This document shows, in pieces, positions 63,908 to 64,000 of a stretch of DNA of 64,000 nucleotides (positions are counted from its first letter, which is position 1; the number at the start of each line of letters is the position of its first letter). The stretch is from Isoperla grammatica (lineage: Eukaryota; Arthropoda; Insecta; Plecoptera; Perlodidae), in NCBI GenBank assembly GCA_945910005.1, contig OX246747.1, positions 11,499,035 to 11,563,034 on the forward strand. The letters are read 5' to 3'. The position numbers were made by a program, and so were the translations under genes. Under the pieces are notes generated by a model that made no database searches, was not told the DNA's origin, and saw only the letters and a list, made by a program, of their open reading frames with translations.

Positions 63908-64000
63908 CAGGTGATGATTTGGTCCCTAATGTAGCCTATTGTTGTCAACTCTGTATTTACATTGTTACTAGGATTATAGGTTGGTGTTGGTTATGGTGCA

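Overview
This window comes from an animal nuclear genome, most likely a marine invertebrate. It is AT-rich. Its coding pieces are spliced with GT-AG introns. It holds an exportin-1-like last exon and an F-box/LRR-like gene, and almost everything else recognisable is transposon-derived. The short word AGGCCTA is scattered through the unique sequence. I cannot name the phylum from sequence alone. I see no bacterial gene organisation and no CRISPR array.

Layout. 0-13 kb: HARBI1, LINE and RNase H debris, a TTAA-flanked palindromic MITE, an R2-like (RLE endonuclease) retrotransposon, a PIF/Harbinger element with Myb/SANT and transposase exons, and a YqaJ nuclease fragment. 13-17.6 kb: a Mutator-like (MULE) transposase carrying two SINE insertions, followed by an open Ulp1/SENP-type cysteine protease. 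17.8-25 kb: unrecognised retroposon-like ORFs, a RING protein, and foldback and MITE repeats. 25.9-32.1 kb: a nearly intact APE-type LINE whose 3' UTR carries a Kolobok transposon (TTAA duplication). The Kolobok encodes a THAP transposase and, on the opposite strand, a protein resembling the P2X7 C-terminal 'ballast' domain. 32.3-32.6 kb: exportin-1-like exon. 33.1-48.2 kb: a nested stack. An ISL2EU transposase is split by a small TIR element with a 7-8 bp duplication. That element contains a second, convergently organised ISL2EU (transposase on +, SWIM/YqaJ nuclease on -). The second ISL2EU in turn contains a Ty3/gypsy element with apparently identical LTRs and two SINEs. 48.2-51.4 kb: BEL/Pao pol remnant. 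52.4-56 kb: a second, intron-containing MULE with a SWIM finger. 56.2-58.1 kb: BED-hAT. 58.2-59.1 kb: F-box/LRR-like gene. 60.8-62.2 kb: a long-TIR element holding a decayed ORF of a family I cannot name. 63-63.9 kb: an internally deleted gypsy element with gag fused to integrase.

The commonest repeat is a SINE-like element of about 300-390 bp. It has no A-tail, ends in a hairpin, and usually has 11-15 bp target duplications. At least three copies carry a different 3' tail on the same head, and one insertion is a dimer. The duplications allow the order of insertion to be read in several places. Most element genes carry one to several frameshifts or stops. The best preserved reading frames are the gypsy gag-pol, the LINE ORF2, the Ulp1 protease and the 5' three-quarters of the SWIM/YqaJ gene.
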